DNA from: Hypsibius dujardini
Taxonomy: Eukaryota > Tardigrada > Eutardigrada > Parachela > Hypsibiidae
Reading direction: 5' to 3'
Length of the DNA stretch: 24,418 bases
NCBI GenBank assembly: GCA_001579985.1
Contig: LRSR01000265.1
Coordinates: 1 to 24,418, forward strand
The position numbers were made by a program, and so were the translations under genes. Below are positions 11,201 through 21,427 of the stretch, in pieces. Each line of letters starts with the position of its first letter. Position 1 is the first letter of the stretch. The notes beneath the pieces were generated by a model. The model was not told the origin of the DNA. It saw only the letters and a list, made by a program, of their open reading frames with translations, and did no database searches.

Positions 11201-14200
11201 TCTGTCTGTTGTTGGTTAGTAGTAATATCTGTCAGTACCTAAACTACATCTGTCTGTCAAGCTGCCTTTGGCTGGTTTGTAATATCCGTGTCAGAATGTC
11301 TGTCTATCGGTCAGTCAGATAAGACAGCTCTAGCCCAGGCAGAGGTAGTGTGTGTGTGATTAATTATCTGGATGATCTCGGGGGAATTGCGAGGATGTGC
11401 CTTCGGAGTTTGGGGAGTTGGTTGATCGGTAACTAGTTGATTTTTTCACCAAATGACTGCCTGCCTGACGAATGCCTGCGTTTCTCGTGTAAGTCTATCA
11501 GCCTCTCCCATTAATCATCGATCACTTAAGTGAAGAGCGGCCGACAATTTGACAAGTACGAATGTCTGCCTGCATACCTGCCTTCTGTGTGTCAATCGTT
11601 GACGTACTTGCTTGAAAAAGAGATATCGACGCGCATATTACTGCGCGCCTGATGAAGCTTCAGAATCGGTGTCCTCGCCGATGGAATTCCCTGAATGTAA
11701 TCCCAGTCGTGGAGCTTGGCCAGGTAGCGCATCAACCGCTCCATTAAAGCGAGAATCTCCTGTTTAGTGAAATGCTTCAGCTCACCGGGATGATAGGGAT
11801 TTTGCTGCAGCTGGGTGATGTTGTTGTAGTACCACTTGATCGGCTTCTCACGTGGCTAAAAAAAAAGGACATGATTTACCTAACAATAAACTAAAACAAA
11901 ATACATAAATTATATACTACTAATACTGACAAAGGAATTATCTGACTTATACACACAAGTTATTTAAATTATTGTGAATTCGGTCATAATTCGCTTAAAT
12001 TTTCCATTCACATTTTTTCACAGGTGATTTTCATTATTAGTTTATTAATTACTCCGTTTTTATGGCATGCAAAGTCTGACATCGATTTTCGTGTAAGAGA
12101 ATTCTATCACTTCACCCAATGTATTTTAATCTTAATATATCTGACACCAATTTCTAATGAATTAATTATATTATTTTACTTCATTTTTTCAATTTCTGAC
12201 ATTGATTTTCGTCTGAATTAATTGCATCACTATATAATAATCTCATGCAATTTAATTAATTGAATTCTCCTTCGCCGTACCGGGAACTCTTGATTGGCTT
12301 CCGGCGAATCCAGACACAGGTCCAAGTAGGCGTCGATGTCGGAGCCCCTAACCCCAAAGGTGTTGGCCGACGAGCCGTACATTCGCATTCGACAGTTGCG
12401 GAACACTCTGCGAAAGGTCTGCTCAAGCTGGCTGCAAACGTGCGCACGAGCCAACAGTTCGCCCTCCTTCAGCTCGACGTTATGGACGAGAAGAGCCATC
12501 TGCTCCAGTCCCTACAAAAGAAACAATGTGAAGCTGTGGTAATGACAAAAATGACAAAAACAATCCAGAAATAGACATGAACTGGCGCAGGGGTTCCGGT
12601 AGACAGACAGACAGGCGCTCCTGGGCACATAGAACAGACCCACAGACAGACAATATCCCTCACGGGCAGAGACAACTAGACTAGCAGGCAGAACGACAAA
12701 GTCACGCATGCAGACTGGAAAACATGAAGACAAACATAAAGACTTTCCAGTAGAGAGAAATACAAGTACACAAACAGGCAGACAAGACAACAGATCAACA
12801 AGTATGTAGATACCAGATAGGCAACGAAATAAACCGACAAAGAGGTAGGCTGACAAAACATCGAAGCAGACATTTCAAGAGAAAGACAAGAGATACATTC
12901 AGACTGACAGTTAAATAATCAGATTAACCATACAAACAAAAAGACAGCTAGTCCAGAATATCCCACCCTTACATCAACTGATAAGCCCAAGAAAGGCATA
13001 TGGTGCAGCACCAACTCGGTGGACCTCAACGGTGGCTTCTTCGACTTCGGGGCTGCAGCAGCTGCTCTCTGTGCGAGAGGGTTTACTACCGATTGCGTCG
13101 GAGGCATCGGTAGCGGGATGTGCTTCCCCGGCAAGCTGCGTGTCGGTAACAAGGCAGGAGTCGGCAGCAGTGGAGCGCGCGTGGCGACCGGTCCACTGTA
13201 TCGAGGCGGCGTGGCTGCTCCTAGCGCCGGGAAGGCATCATTGTTGAAAGCGTAGGCCGAACCGGCCACAACGGGCAACTGCTCGGGCACCACGGAGAAG
13301 GGCGCGCCTCGACCGATACCCGGTCTAGGTATCCGTGGCTTCCTTACTAGTCCTGGTGGCGTTAATATTGGTGGCGGTGGTAGTGGGGGCGCTACGGTAT
13401 CTTCTGTTGGGGGAAGAGGAGGATAGGACCGTCCTCCGATCATTCTGGGCTCGCAGACGACCAGCGCGTCGTTGATGAAGAGTTTTTCCGAGAGAACGTC
13501 GAAAGCGGATTCCGGCTCAACGTAAATAACGATTGCAAATCGATGCTGCAAACGAAGTTCGTTACGAACGGAAATAAAATGAAGTGCAATAGGCTATCGT
13601 TAATTGATTGATGGATTGGCTAGGTAAAGCAAAAAGTTGAATGCCCTGTCTTAGCTTGATTGGTTGATTGGCAGCATAATGTTTCGAACAAATGGAACAA
13701 TTGATACGAAATTGAACGCATCTTAAATTCTTTACTAAAACAATACTTCAATGGATAAGCTGGATCTCACTGCACCATCTTCGAGTAAGACTAGCAAGAA
13801 CAGTTAGAATGCTATCAGCGTGCCTCAATCGATTGGTTGATTGCGGGAAAACAACCGTCCTCAATTTCACCTACATTTCCTGTGTCTTTCACAATGCACT
13901 CCTGGAGACTGCCGAAACTGCGAAAAACCGCTGTCAGCTCCTCCGCAGAAACTTTCCCTGGAATGTTGGGGACAAAAAACGAACGGCGGAGCTCGTCGAG
14001 CCGTTTATCCGAAACGTTGGGATCTCTCAGCTGCTCCTCTTCCACGCGCAAGTTCGCAAAGTTCGGCAGGGGATTGGGTGGACCTGTCACAAGCAAAAAG
14101 CTTGCAAAAAAAGTGGGCAATCATGCTTGTAGCAGCACTTACGAACGGGCAGCCCTCCTTGATGGGTTTCGGGGCCTCCGAAGGAACGCCAGGAAGGCGG

Positions 14201-14284
14201 AGGAGAAGGTCGCGGAAAAATGTGTGAATTATTAGAATTAATATACGCCTGATGTTGCGGTCCGGGTCCACGCGTCGAATGCAT
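8234..14284 (-). CDS. TUT1: TUT1/Star-PAP-like terminal nucleotidyltransferase
   Basis: Ten exons: 14284-14143, 14083-13875, 13545-12973, 12511-12281, 11855-11608, 10985-10627, 10014-9869, 9742-9433, 9080-8771 and 8423-8234. All phases agree and give 905 residues. In order: a Pro-rich N-terminus; an RRM (RNP2 FFVPNI 83-88, RNP1 HRFAIVIYV 118-126); a long Pro/Ala-rich linker; the palm motif GSSANTFGVRGSDID (Asp366 and Asp368) with the third Asp in RVDIS (Asp462); the family block DPRMRPLVYTLRRWA; NLQ-DPFDLAHNIA; and a C-terminal KA-1-like end (LPEQTRRYLKP). All three catalytic Asp residues are present, so it should be active. Vertebrate TUT1 oligouridylates U6 snRNA and acts as a nuclear poly(A) polymerase. 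The start is the first ATG in frame. The usual N-terminal C2H2 zinc finger is absent, and one intron is GC-AG. Confidence 0.9.
8424..8770 (-). other. GC-AG intron of TUT1
   Basis: The donor is AG|GCAAGT at 8772-8765 (- strand) and the acceptor is CGGCAG ending at 8424. Only the GC donor keeps phase 2 and joins DPVR to EFFDILWKFLPEQ. The nearby GT (GTAGAA) would put a stop codon four codons into the next exon. Confidence 0.85.
10015..10626 (-). other. AT-rich TUT1 intron
   Basis: 612 bp between the exons ending SSPG and beginning AELLVQFF, with donor GTAAAT and acceptor TTTCACAG. No CTGT tract and no coding signal were seen. Confidence 0.75.
11040..11590. repeat. Degenerate CTGT/CCTG tracts in a TUT1 intron
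   Basis: Eroded CTGTCTGT, CTGCCTG and GGTTGATCGGTT words are scattered through the intron 11607-10986. This is the most degraded example of the period-4 family in the window. Confidence 0.6.
11856..12280 (-). other. AT-rich TUT1 intron with a duplicated 18-mer
   Basis: The intron has donor GTACGG and an acceptor after a T9 run. TCTGACATYGATTTTCGT occurs at 12075-12092 and 12195-12212, exactly 120 bp apart, with ATCAC matching at the same offset downstream. Confidence 0.8.
12575..12940. repeat. Degenerate (ACAG)n tract, TUT1 intron
   Basis: AGACAGACAGAC and CAGGCAGAC units fill most of the intron 12972-12512, between the Pro-rich linker and the active-site exon. Confidence 0.8.
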
Positions 14285-14931
14285 AATTTCAGATTTCAAA
14301 CTCCAATTTCTTCATAGTTTCGTTTTATAAACACGAAGGATAATGCATTTAAAAAAGTTTCTGAGAAAAAGATAAGTCAAATGAAGCCGTACGAAGAGAT
14401 GGATCTTAACTCGGTCATTCATACGAACCACTGTCGCTAATTTTGATCACACGAATTCGCCAATACATATCAATATACGTAGGAGCTAGGCCTACCGAGT
14501 ATAGAGCAATAACAACGGAGCCTTCTGTTTCCGCGGAACCAAAACCGTGGCAGTTCTCAAATATTTATTTCTTTCACCAATTTTTCGCTTCCGTCAAATT
14601 ACAAAATCCCAACAAAGAAAAACGGTTAAGTAGGTAGGGTTGTGCCACGAAGAGAATGATCCGAAAAAACAAACGCGAGCGCAGCGACGACGACGAAGTA
14701 AAGGAGAAAAAACGAGGGGATTTGCTGTTCTTGTGCATGAGCGAGGATGTTCATTTTTTAACATACCATTCAACTCAAAAACGCCCGTAACTACCACACC
14801 AAGGAGGAAATACAAAGCGAGCTAGATGGCATATCAAAAAACGCTCATACACGCACGACGAGGACTGGAAGGTTGGCTGTCGAGAGAGAATGTTGCTGTC
14901 AGGATGGAGGAGACGCGCGTGCAGACACCGC
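14285..14931. other. Short spacer: TUT1 5' flank and 3' flank of the RRM-CCHC gene
   Basis: 647 bp separate two genes on the same strand. A - strand AATAAA (14569-14564) is a candidate poly(A) signal for the RRM-CCHC gene. The TUT1 promoter must lie within the remaining AT-rich part. No further gene was seen. Confidence 0.6.
14564..14569 (-). promoter_or_regulatory. Candidate poly(A) signal of the RRM-CCHC gene
   Basis: TTTATT on the + strand lies about 365 nt downstream of the TGA stop. It is the first canonical hexamer I noticed on this strand. Confidence 0.4.
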
Positions 14932-16157
14932 TCAATAGCGGCGACCACCACCACCACCGCCACCACCTACAGCAAGGAATAACAGCAATTAGGGGCTAAA
15001 AAACGTTCAAATAATGCAAGAGATGCGTACCGTCTGTGCAATCACGGCTGATGTGGCCGGGCTGCCCGCACTTGTAACAGTTGCGATCTCCACCGCCGCC
15101 ACCACCACCACGGCCACCGCCATATCCACCTATTAAACCCACGAAATGACTTAATAACCAATCAAACAAGTAGTTGGGGACAGGAGAAACTTACCGCCAC
15201 CGTATCCACCTCCACCACCGCCGCCATCAGTGCAGTCCCTGCTGATGTGGCCAGGCTGACCGCACTTGTAGCAGCTGTAGATTAAACAAAGAAGTCAGCT
15301 ACGACAAATCAAACAAGTTAATAACCCGATGCAAAACTGATTAACCAACCTGCGGTCTCCACCGCCACCGCCTCCTCCACGGCCACCACCGTACCCGCCG
15401 CCGCCGTAACCACCTCCACCGTAACCGCCACCACCACTGTAAACACAACAAACTGTTAGAGAGCCACTAGCCAAGTCTAAGACTACGGAGAACGGGTGAA
15501 CCGAAAAAAACTTACCCATACCCGCCGCCTCCACCATAACCACCACCGCCGCCATAACCTATAAATAAGACAGTTTAGACAAATTCCGTTTAGAATAAGC
15601 TCGAATTGAAGTTAACGCGAGACGGACATGGTCAAACCAAGACAAACATGCTAAAGTATCCGGAAAAACGACACTAAAGCATACAGACAACCTCTAGCAG
15701 ACGCGGCACTCGAGCTCATTCGATCGGAACAATGGAAAATAAAAATAAAAAAGGAAGATGGTAAGGCAAAGAAAACTTAAAGAAACGTACCGCCACGGCG
15801 ACCTCCACCGGCGCGGTCCTCACGGGGTTTGGCCCAGTTGACGCGCAGTTGCGACCCTCCCAGATCCTGTCCCGACACGTTGGCGATGGCGTTCTCCGCC
15901 TCCTCCTGTGTGTCAAAGACGACGAACCCGAAGCGCGGGCTGTTCTCGTTGTTGCTCAGCCACAGCTCCTTTACTGTGCCGATCTTCTCGAAGACGTCGC
16001 GTACCTGCGGCTCATCCTGGCCGTCACCGATGCCGCCGATGTGCAGCCGATATCCGCCGCTTTTCTCATCACGCTGCGGGGTACCTTGGTAACCGCCACC
16101 ACCGCGACCGCCGAACGAACGACCACCTCCCGATGAGTAGTCATTTCCGCCGTCCAT
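14932..16157 (-). CDS. Glycine-rich RRM protein with two CCHC zinc knuckles
   Basis: Exons 16157-15791, 15558-15516, 15436-15350, 15274-15195, 15129-15031 and 14966-14932 (TGA) give 236 residues, phases consistent. The single RRM (about 36-111) has RNP2 LHIGGI and RNP1 RFGFVVF. Its face resembles SRSF3/SRSF7 (KELWLSNN ... GFVVFD). It is followed by GYGGGG repeats and two identical zinc knuckles, [14 protein letters not shown] (167-180 and 210-223), each with C-x2-C-x4-H-x4-C spacing. The protein ends in a Gly run and RRY. There is no RS domain, so it is not a classical SR protein. A role in splicing or mRNA packaging, nuclear or shuttling, is inferred from the architecture. The ATG follows the acceptor CTCTGCAG (exon start 16165), with a 5' UTR exon upstream. 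Confidence 0.88.
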
Positions 16158-16639
16158 GATGAAGTCTGCAGAGAAAAAACGCCGTCATTTTAAATAACAT
16201 GAACTTGCGCAATAAGCCGAAATGACGCTAAACGACTAGAAAATGACAACTGATTAGGAAATATACGGGTGACAGCAGTTCAATAAATCAGCTGATTCGA
16301 CCAGGTCTTTCGACCACACAAAAAATCCTCGAACTTCCGGTAAACCTACCGAAATTGAAATAAAGCGAAATAAAGCAAAATAAATGATAAAAAAATCTGA
16401 AAATTAGCGATCAATGGAACCAAAAAGAAAACAGAGACCCCGGCGACCCACTTGGCGAACCCTGGACGAAAACAATCCACAACAAATTTACTGCACAAAG
16501 AGAAAGCAATTCAACCAGCAAATAAGTAAATCATGAGAGGAACTCTTAAGAATTCAATTTGGGAACTGGAAAAATCCCAATTCCCACGTGGCAGCCATTT
16601 TTCCATGGCGAAATCCTAAGAACTTGTTTGCTGGCTTAC

Positions 16640-16700
16640 CTGGACGCTTGATGGATCTTCTTCTGCTGACACTGACACTGACGCAAGCAGCCGATGGATG
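16640..16700 (-). other. Probable 5' UTR exon of the RRM-CCHC gene
   Basis: A consensus donor CCAG|GTAAGC ends an exon at 16640 on the - strand and pairs with the acceptor before 16165 (intron 16639-16166, 474 bp). The upstream limit of the exon is not defined by the sequence; 16700 is only nominal. Confidence 0.55.
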
Positions 16701-16893
16701 CTGCTGAACAATTCCACACCACACCGACCTGAAGGACGAACGAACCCGGGCTCCCTACGGAAAACCCACACACGCTGCTACCTGGAATTTCGGATGGATA
16801 AAAATGATGAGTGAGCTCTTCGATCGATGCGGCTTGCTCGTGTGAAAAGCGAAAATGCATTGGGAAAATTCCGAGTGATAACACCGCACCGGG

Positions 16894-16935
16894 CCGGGTA
16901 AGTGTTATCGAGCGGGTTATAGTCGACTTACCCGG
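16894..16935. repeat. Inverted repeat CCGGGTAAGT/ACTTACCCGG
   Basis: Perfect 10-bp arms at 16894-16903 and 16926-16935 are separated by 22 bp. Each strand therefore shows the same splice-donor-like GGTAAGT. It lies in the presumed promoter or first-exon zone of the RRM-CCHC gene. Confidence 0.8.
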
Positions 16936-17017
16936 TGGCCCGTTAATTATGATGCCAACTGGTCGGGGCCGTTTTTACGGCTTGCAAAGCGTATAGCCAG
17001 GGCAAACGTTTGCTTTG

Positions 17018-17094
17018 ATTGGTTTCTTCGCCACTGACCAAAGCCGGCCTTTATCGGCCAATCAGAGCGAGCTGGCAGCCCGCAGCGAGCCAAT
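17018..17094 (-). promoter_or_regulatory. Cluster of three CCAAT-type boxes
   Basis: ATTGG at 17018-17022 and CCAAT at 17058-17062 and 17090-17094; the last two are spaced 32 bp apart. Each is extended to CCAATCA, the preferred NF-Y context. The cluster lies upstream of the RRM-CCHC gene. The regulatory role is inference. Confidence 0.5.
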
Positions 17095-17449
17095 CAAAAC
17101 CGCGGCTAAGATTGCCAGACCTTGCGCAATGGAAATGCCGGTTGTTGTGATCAAGAATGGAGATTGCGTGGAATTCACTGAACGTTCGCGTGGAAAGTGG
17201 TAAGGTGTCAAGTACTTTTCAGCGGCGGCGGCGCCATCACACCCGCGATATACAGTAGATCGTCCATTAATTGCAACGTCTGCTCAAAAAATACCCATTC
17301 ATTTCGTCAGAACTCTGGCGAAGTGCATATTTAGACGGTGACATGGTCGAGACGCTGAGTGAGCGCCACCTCCAGGCAGGCAATAGGCATCTCATGCAAT
17401 ATGCTGACTTACAGAGTTCCATTTTTCAATTTAGAAAATATCTTAGACA

Positions 17450-17590
17450 AAGACAGAGATAAAGACAAGATACTGACACTACTGTAGATGGACAATTAGA
17501 AAAGCAAGGAGAGGCAGACAAACACACAGACACATAGGCAGAAACACAGAAAGACAAACAGAAAGACAAACAGGTACGGGCAGACGGGCA
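17450..17590. repeat. Degenerate (ACAG)n tract, CFP1 3' flank
   Basis: Period-4 AGACAAAC/ACAGAC units lie between the RRM-CCHC promoter and the CFP1 stop codon. Confidence 0.75.
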
Positions 17591-17746
17591 GAATGTAAAA
17601 GTCACAACGGACATTTCAACGTGGTGAAATGGGGTATTTTACAATGTAATAAACAAGGCATACATCGACTTTATGATAATACTTGGAAAAAGCTCAGGCC
17701 TCCCACATAAAACCCATAGAAATCTCGCAGAAACGGTTCGTCTGAA

Positions 17747-20700
17747 TTAAAATGAAGCATCCGCAGAGAGAGAGGTTGAGGAGGTGCTAGAGGCAGCGCT
17801 CTTCCCATCTTCCGGCCGGTGGGCAAGGCTGTAATTCAGAAGCGACTGGACAATACCACCGCGAGACTGAATGGTCCGCATCAGGATGGTTTCTTGCTCC
17901 ACTAGCTCCTCCATTCGCATGTACTGAGCAGTGAGAAAATTTATCAGTGACTAGATAAAGTGGCTCACTCACTGAATAGCTGAATAGTTTGTCTTGATGT
18001 GTGCTTGCCTATTTTGTCTATTTTTTATGTGTACCTAGTGTGTTCAAGTGTATAATGCATGCCTACACACAATGTGTCTGTCGGTGTGTTTGCGTGAATT
18101 GCTTATTGGTTTCGCTGTCATCTCTTTCTGTCTGTCTATCTATTTATTTATTTATCTGTCTGTCTGTCTGTCTGTCTGGCTGGCTGTCTGGCTGTCATTT
18201 TTTTACTGTCTGTCTTTTTCACTGTCTGTCTGTCACTTACTCTATCGGTAAGACTGCACTGCGACTGTACGGTGTTACCGTGACTGACATTCAACCTCGT
18301 AACTTACAGCTCTTAACACTTCCAAATCCAGTTCAGCACGCTTAACACGCTCCCACGACGGATGTTTGGAGCAGTTTTTCTTCGGAATGCGACAGAACTT
18401 TCCTGTTTTTACGAAGTCCTCATTCGTAAGGGGCATGCCGCAAACACCGGCGGTGTCCTCCACCGATTCGCGAAAGTGCTCTGGGCAGAGGACCTTCAGT
18501 CGCTTGCACCATGTCTTCGTCTTCGGGTTTTGGATATCGCAAAAGATGGAATTGGGGGTGGGAACGAGTGAGCCATATGATGTTTGATTCTCATACTACA
18601 AAAGAACAACATCACTAGTCAGACATTCACGCAAAACTCAAGTAAAACATATAGACAGACAGTCATCCATTTAAAAAAACAGGCCCCCTCAACACACAGA
18701 CAAGCACGCAAAGTAGGCAGAAAACCAGACAGATAGTCAGACAGAGAGACAGTTAGACTGACAGACACACAGACACAAACATGGCAAGACAACCCAGGAA
18801 GCACTTAGGCAGGTATCAACTTACACGGTTAAAGCACTTCTCAAAATGTTTAACCGCGGTTCGCAAAGGAGTAGGCAAGCCACATGTGATACAGTGAACG
18901 TCGCAGTTGTCGGATGTGCTATCTTCCCCATGGTGCTCTTCTTCGTCCTGGCTACAAGGTTGCTCGCGTTTTCCCTTCAGAATAGTCTGCTCCAGAGACG
19001 CCTTTTGCTGGAATAACTTCTCTACCATAGTCTTGCATTCAACCAACTTTTGGCGCACTGCTTCCGTTTCATTCTGATTCGACTGAGTGGCGGCATAGGT
19101 TTGGCTGTCCATTTGCTCCAGTCGAATCGGCATGATCTCTAGCAGACGCCTGTGAACACAAATTCTGGTTGCAAATCCACCTGCCTACCTTTTATCTGTC
19201 TGCCTATTTTTTTATCTGTCTTGCTGTCTGTTTGTCTGTCCACCCGTCTCTGTCTGTTTGCAAGCCTGCCAGTCTGTCTGAAATTAAACTCACTTCCTGG
19301 CCAAAGCCCGACCACAATCATCAGAGCAGTACTTTGAGCCAGGCGCAGCGGCAAACTTGCATTTCGGTCCATAACACTGGCGGAGGTTTGCCCAGTCGAA
19401 TCCGGGCCAGTCATCATCATTGTCCTGTGACGGTGAGCGGCGTGGTGAATTCCGCCGGAGGTAGTGCGATGAGCTGTGCTTCCTTCCAGCTTTGGGTGAT
19501 TTTAGCACCTACGGAAAAAAATAATAAAAATAAGTTAAGAATTAAACACAGGCAGCCAGAGGCCCTGCATTATCTGTAAAGTTATTATATTCCAACGCTC
19601 AACAACAACAACAGACACTCTATCAGATATGATAAGCGAAGGAACTGAAGCAACCCCGCCGCTTCACGTTTATTATTGTTGTCCCGTAAGTAATGGGAGT
19701 GCCGGCCACTGCCGGGGGCATTCCCACACCTTCGTTCCATGTCTGCGACGTTAAATGCACGAAAATTTAACGTGATTGCCCCAAACAACAAAGAGGCCTT
19801 ATGCTAGGGCAGACAAACACGCAGATACACTATAATCAAATCGGGTGACAAAAGAGAGGCATCAAAAAGGCAGAGAGGCAGACAGACAGACAAACAGGCT
19901 GGCAGATAAACTGATAAATAACTAAACATTTAGTGTATACAGAAAAACTGAAACTCAGGCCAGCAGATAGAACGGCCTACACAAATGCAGAGAGGTCGGA
20001 AGAAGGATGCACTAACAGGCGGCTAGATGGTCAGACATCCAGCGAACAAACAGAGGCCTTCTAAATATCACCGACAAGAGGTCTAAAAGTTACCTCACTC
20101 ACCTTCTTGCCATCCACAGGCACAGATCCCGCTGCGTGCTCCCCTCCAACGGGCCGCGACGTTGCGGGAGTTGCCGACTTGATGGCCGCCTCTTTGGGTG
20201 CTTTAGAGCAGGATTCCGAGGGCCGACGCTGCTGGGTGTCGTCTTTTGGTTTGTTGGTCGTCTTCTTAGACTTGGACGTTCCTCTTCGACTACTGTCCGG
20301 GTCGATGGGTAAAGAGCGGCGTGGATCGACTTGTCCGTTCCACTCATCTTCTCCGCTGGAATCGGTGTCGGTGGTCGATCTTCTCGCATCCTCGCGTGAA
20401 CCTTTAGCCGTCCGACCATCGGAAGAGCCCCTCGAAGACAGCGACGGCGTCAGGGAAGTGTCCCGTTTCTTTTTGGCTGGCTTCTTCCGCACCGCACCTG
20501 TAAACAGTTAATTATGGACCCCAGTCATTCAAAAATGTCATTCAATGTAGCAATCAACCGATTACTCTGTAAAACAATTATAAAAAACCAAAAATCTAAC
20601 TACATCGTTAATCCATCAATCTATCAACCGCGAGCGTGTCAATGTATTAATTAGTTTGTAACAGCCGCTGAACAACCAATCAATCGAACACACTTGCCAG

Positions 20701-21089
20701 CAAGTTCTCACCTTCGGTTGGAGCTTTCTTCCCCGGCTTGTAAGTGATCTGGAGAGTGGGATCGACTTCTAAAAAAGAAGCGGCATATCGTGAGGAAGAT
20801 TTCGTTGAGTGGAGTAGAGGCTGACAAACCGATGCATTTGCGGCAAAAGTATTTCTCAATGGCTTTGGAAGCCTTGAGCGTGATGTGGATACAGTCGCCG
20901 TGGAACCATTCCTCGCATTTGTCGCACGCTCTGGGGAATTACAATTACCAAATCACTCTTGATTGAGGCAAAGCAACTGGCAGAGCAAAGGAAAAGCAGG
21001 TCCGAAGGGAAAGGAAAGGAATATACGTACATCATAAAGCGTTTAATGTCTGTCGTCCTGCAGATGCAGTAGACCGTCTCGTCAGGCAT
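17747..21089 (-). CDS. CXXC1: CFP1/CXXC1 homologue of the SET1 complex, lacking the CXXC domain
   Basis: Eight exons: 21089-21031, 20930-20830, 20768-20712, 20497-20103, 19508-19294, 19149-18825, 18595-18308 and 17923-17747. Phases agree and give 538 residues. A PHD finger fills residues 7-52 (C8, C10, C22, C25, H30, C33, C49, C52), with CDKCEEWFHGDC matching CFP1. A basic/Ser-rich linker follows. Then come the CFP1 cysteine module CYGPKC ... KYCSDDCG (249-269), a Gln/Glu-rich helix, CDVHCITCGLPT, and the C-terminal SET1-interacting block with NPKTKTWCKRLKVLCPEH and FCRIPKKNCSKH. CFP1 targets SET1/COMPASS to H3K4me3 promoters. The CpG-binding CXXC finger normally lying between the PHD and the cysteine module is missing. 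The ATG is the only one in frame close to the PHD, which leaves a very short N-terminus. Confidence 0.9.
18110..18240. repeat. Degenerate (CTGT)n tract, CFP1 intron
   Basis: TCTGTCTGTCTATC followed by CTGTCTGT and CTGGCTG variants, in the intron 18307-17924. Confidence 0.85.
18650..18785. repeat. Degenerate (ACAG)n tract, CFP1 intron
   Basis: ATAGACAGACAG and GACAGAGAGAC units lie in the intron 18824-18596. They are in the opposite orientation to the tract of the next intron of the same gene. Confidence 0.8.
19185..19280. repeat. Degenerate (CTGT)n tract, CFP1 intron
   Basis: CTGTCTGCCTAT and CTGTCTGTTTGT units fill the 144-bp intron 19293-19150 almost completely. Confidence 0.8.
19509..20102 (-). 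other. 594-bp CFP1 intron with an (ACAG)n tract
   Basis: Donor GTGAGT at 20102 and acceptor CCGTAG ending at 19509. A degenerate AGGCAGACAGACAG tract lies at about 19805-20060. This is where a CXXC-coding exon would be expected, and no CGxCxxC-type cysteine pattern was seen in any frame. Confidence 0.7.
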
Positions 21090-21222
21090 CTTCTCGGTGT
21101 GTAGCTCCAATGGATGACGAATGTATTGGGGTGGAGGAGAGAAATCCGACTCAGAACGAAGGAAAGAAACAAAAGCCTTACCGTAATAATGAACTGAAAT
21201 TTCAAAAAATAAACGTATGAGC

Positions 21223-21420
21223 TTACGAGGTAAAGTCAGCTAATCGGCTCACTCATGGATTTCCTTTCCAGAACACGTGCTTGTTTGCTTGATTTACAAA
21301 AATGCATTGTATTCTACGATATGGGTATCCCAAATTAGGCAATCAAGCACTTGCTAATTGCTATGAAAGATAAACTCATGAGTGAGCCGGTTTGCTGACT
21401 AGACTTCATGCTACTCGTAC
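21223..21420. mobile_element. Short inverted-repeat element, probable MITE
   Basis: Arms 21235-21257 and 21377-21399 match at 20 of 23 positions in inverted orientation (core CGGCTCACTCATG). Similarity continues imperfectly inwards. The outer ends read TTACGAGGTAAA on the left and CTCGTAC on the right, related to the ends of the neighbouring element. There is no coding capacity, so it would be non-autonomous. Confidence 0.6.
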
Positions 21421-21427
21421 TACTGTA

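Larger units (their letters stand above)
16701..17746. other. Promoter region of the RRM-CCHC gene and 3' flank of CFP1
   Basis: The GC-rich part (16850-17250) carries three CCAAT-type boxes and a 10-bp inverted repeat. The right part (17450-17590) holds a degenerate ACAG tract in the CFP1 3' flank. I found no canonical TATA box or CFP1 poly(A) hexamer. No gene was seen. Confidence 0.6.
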
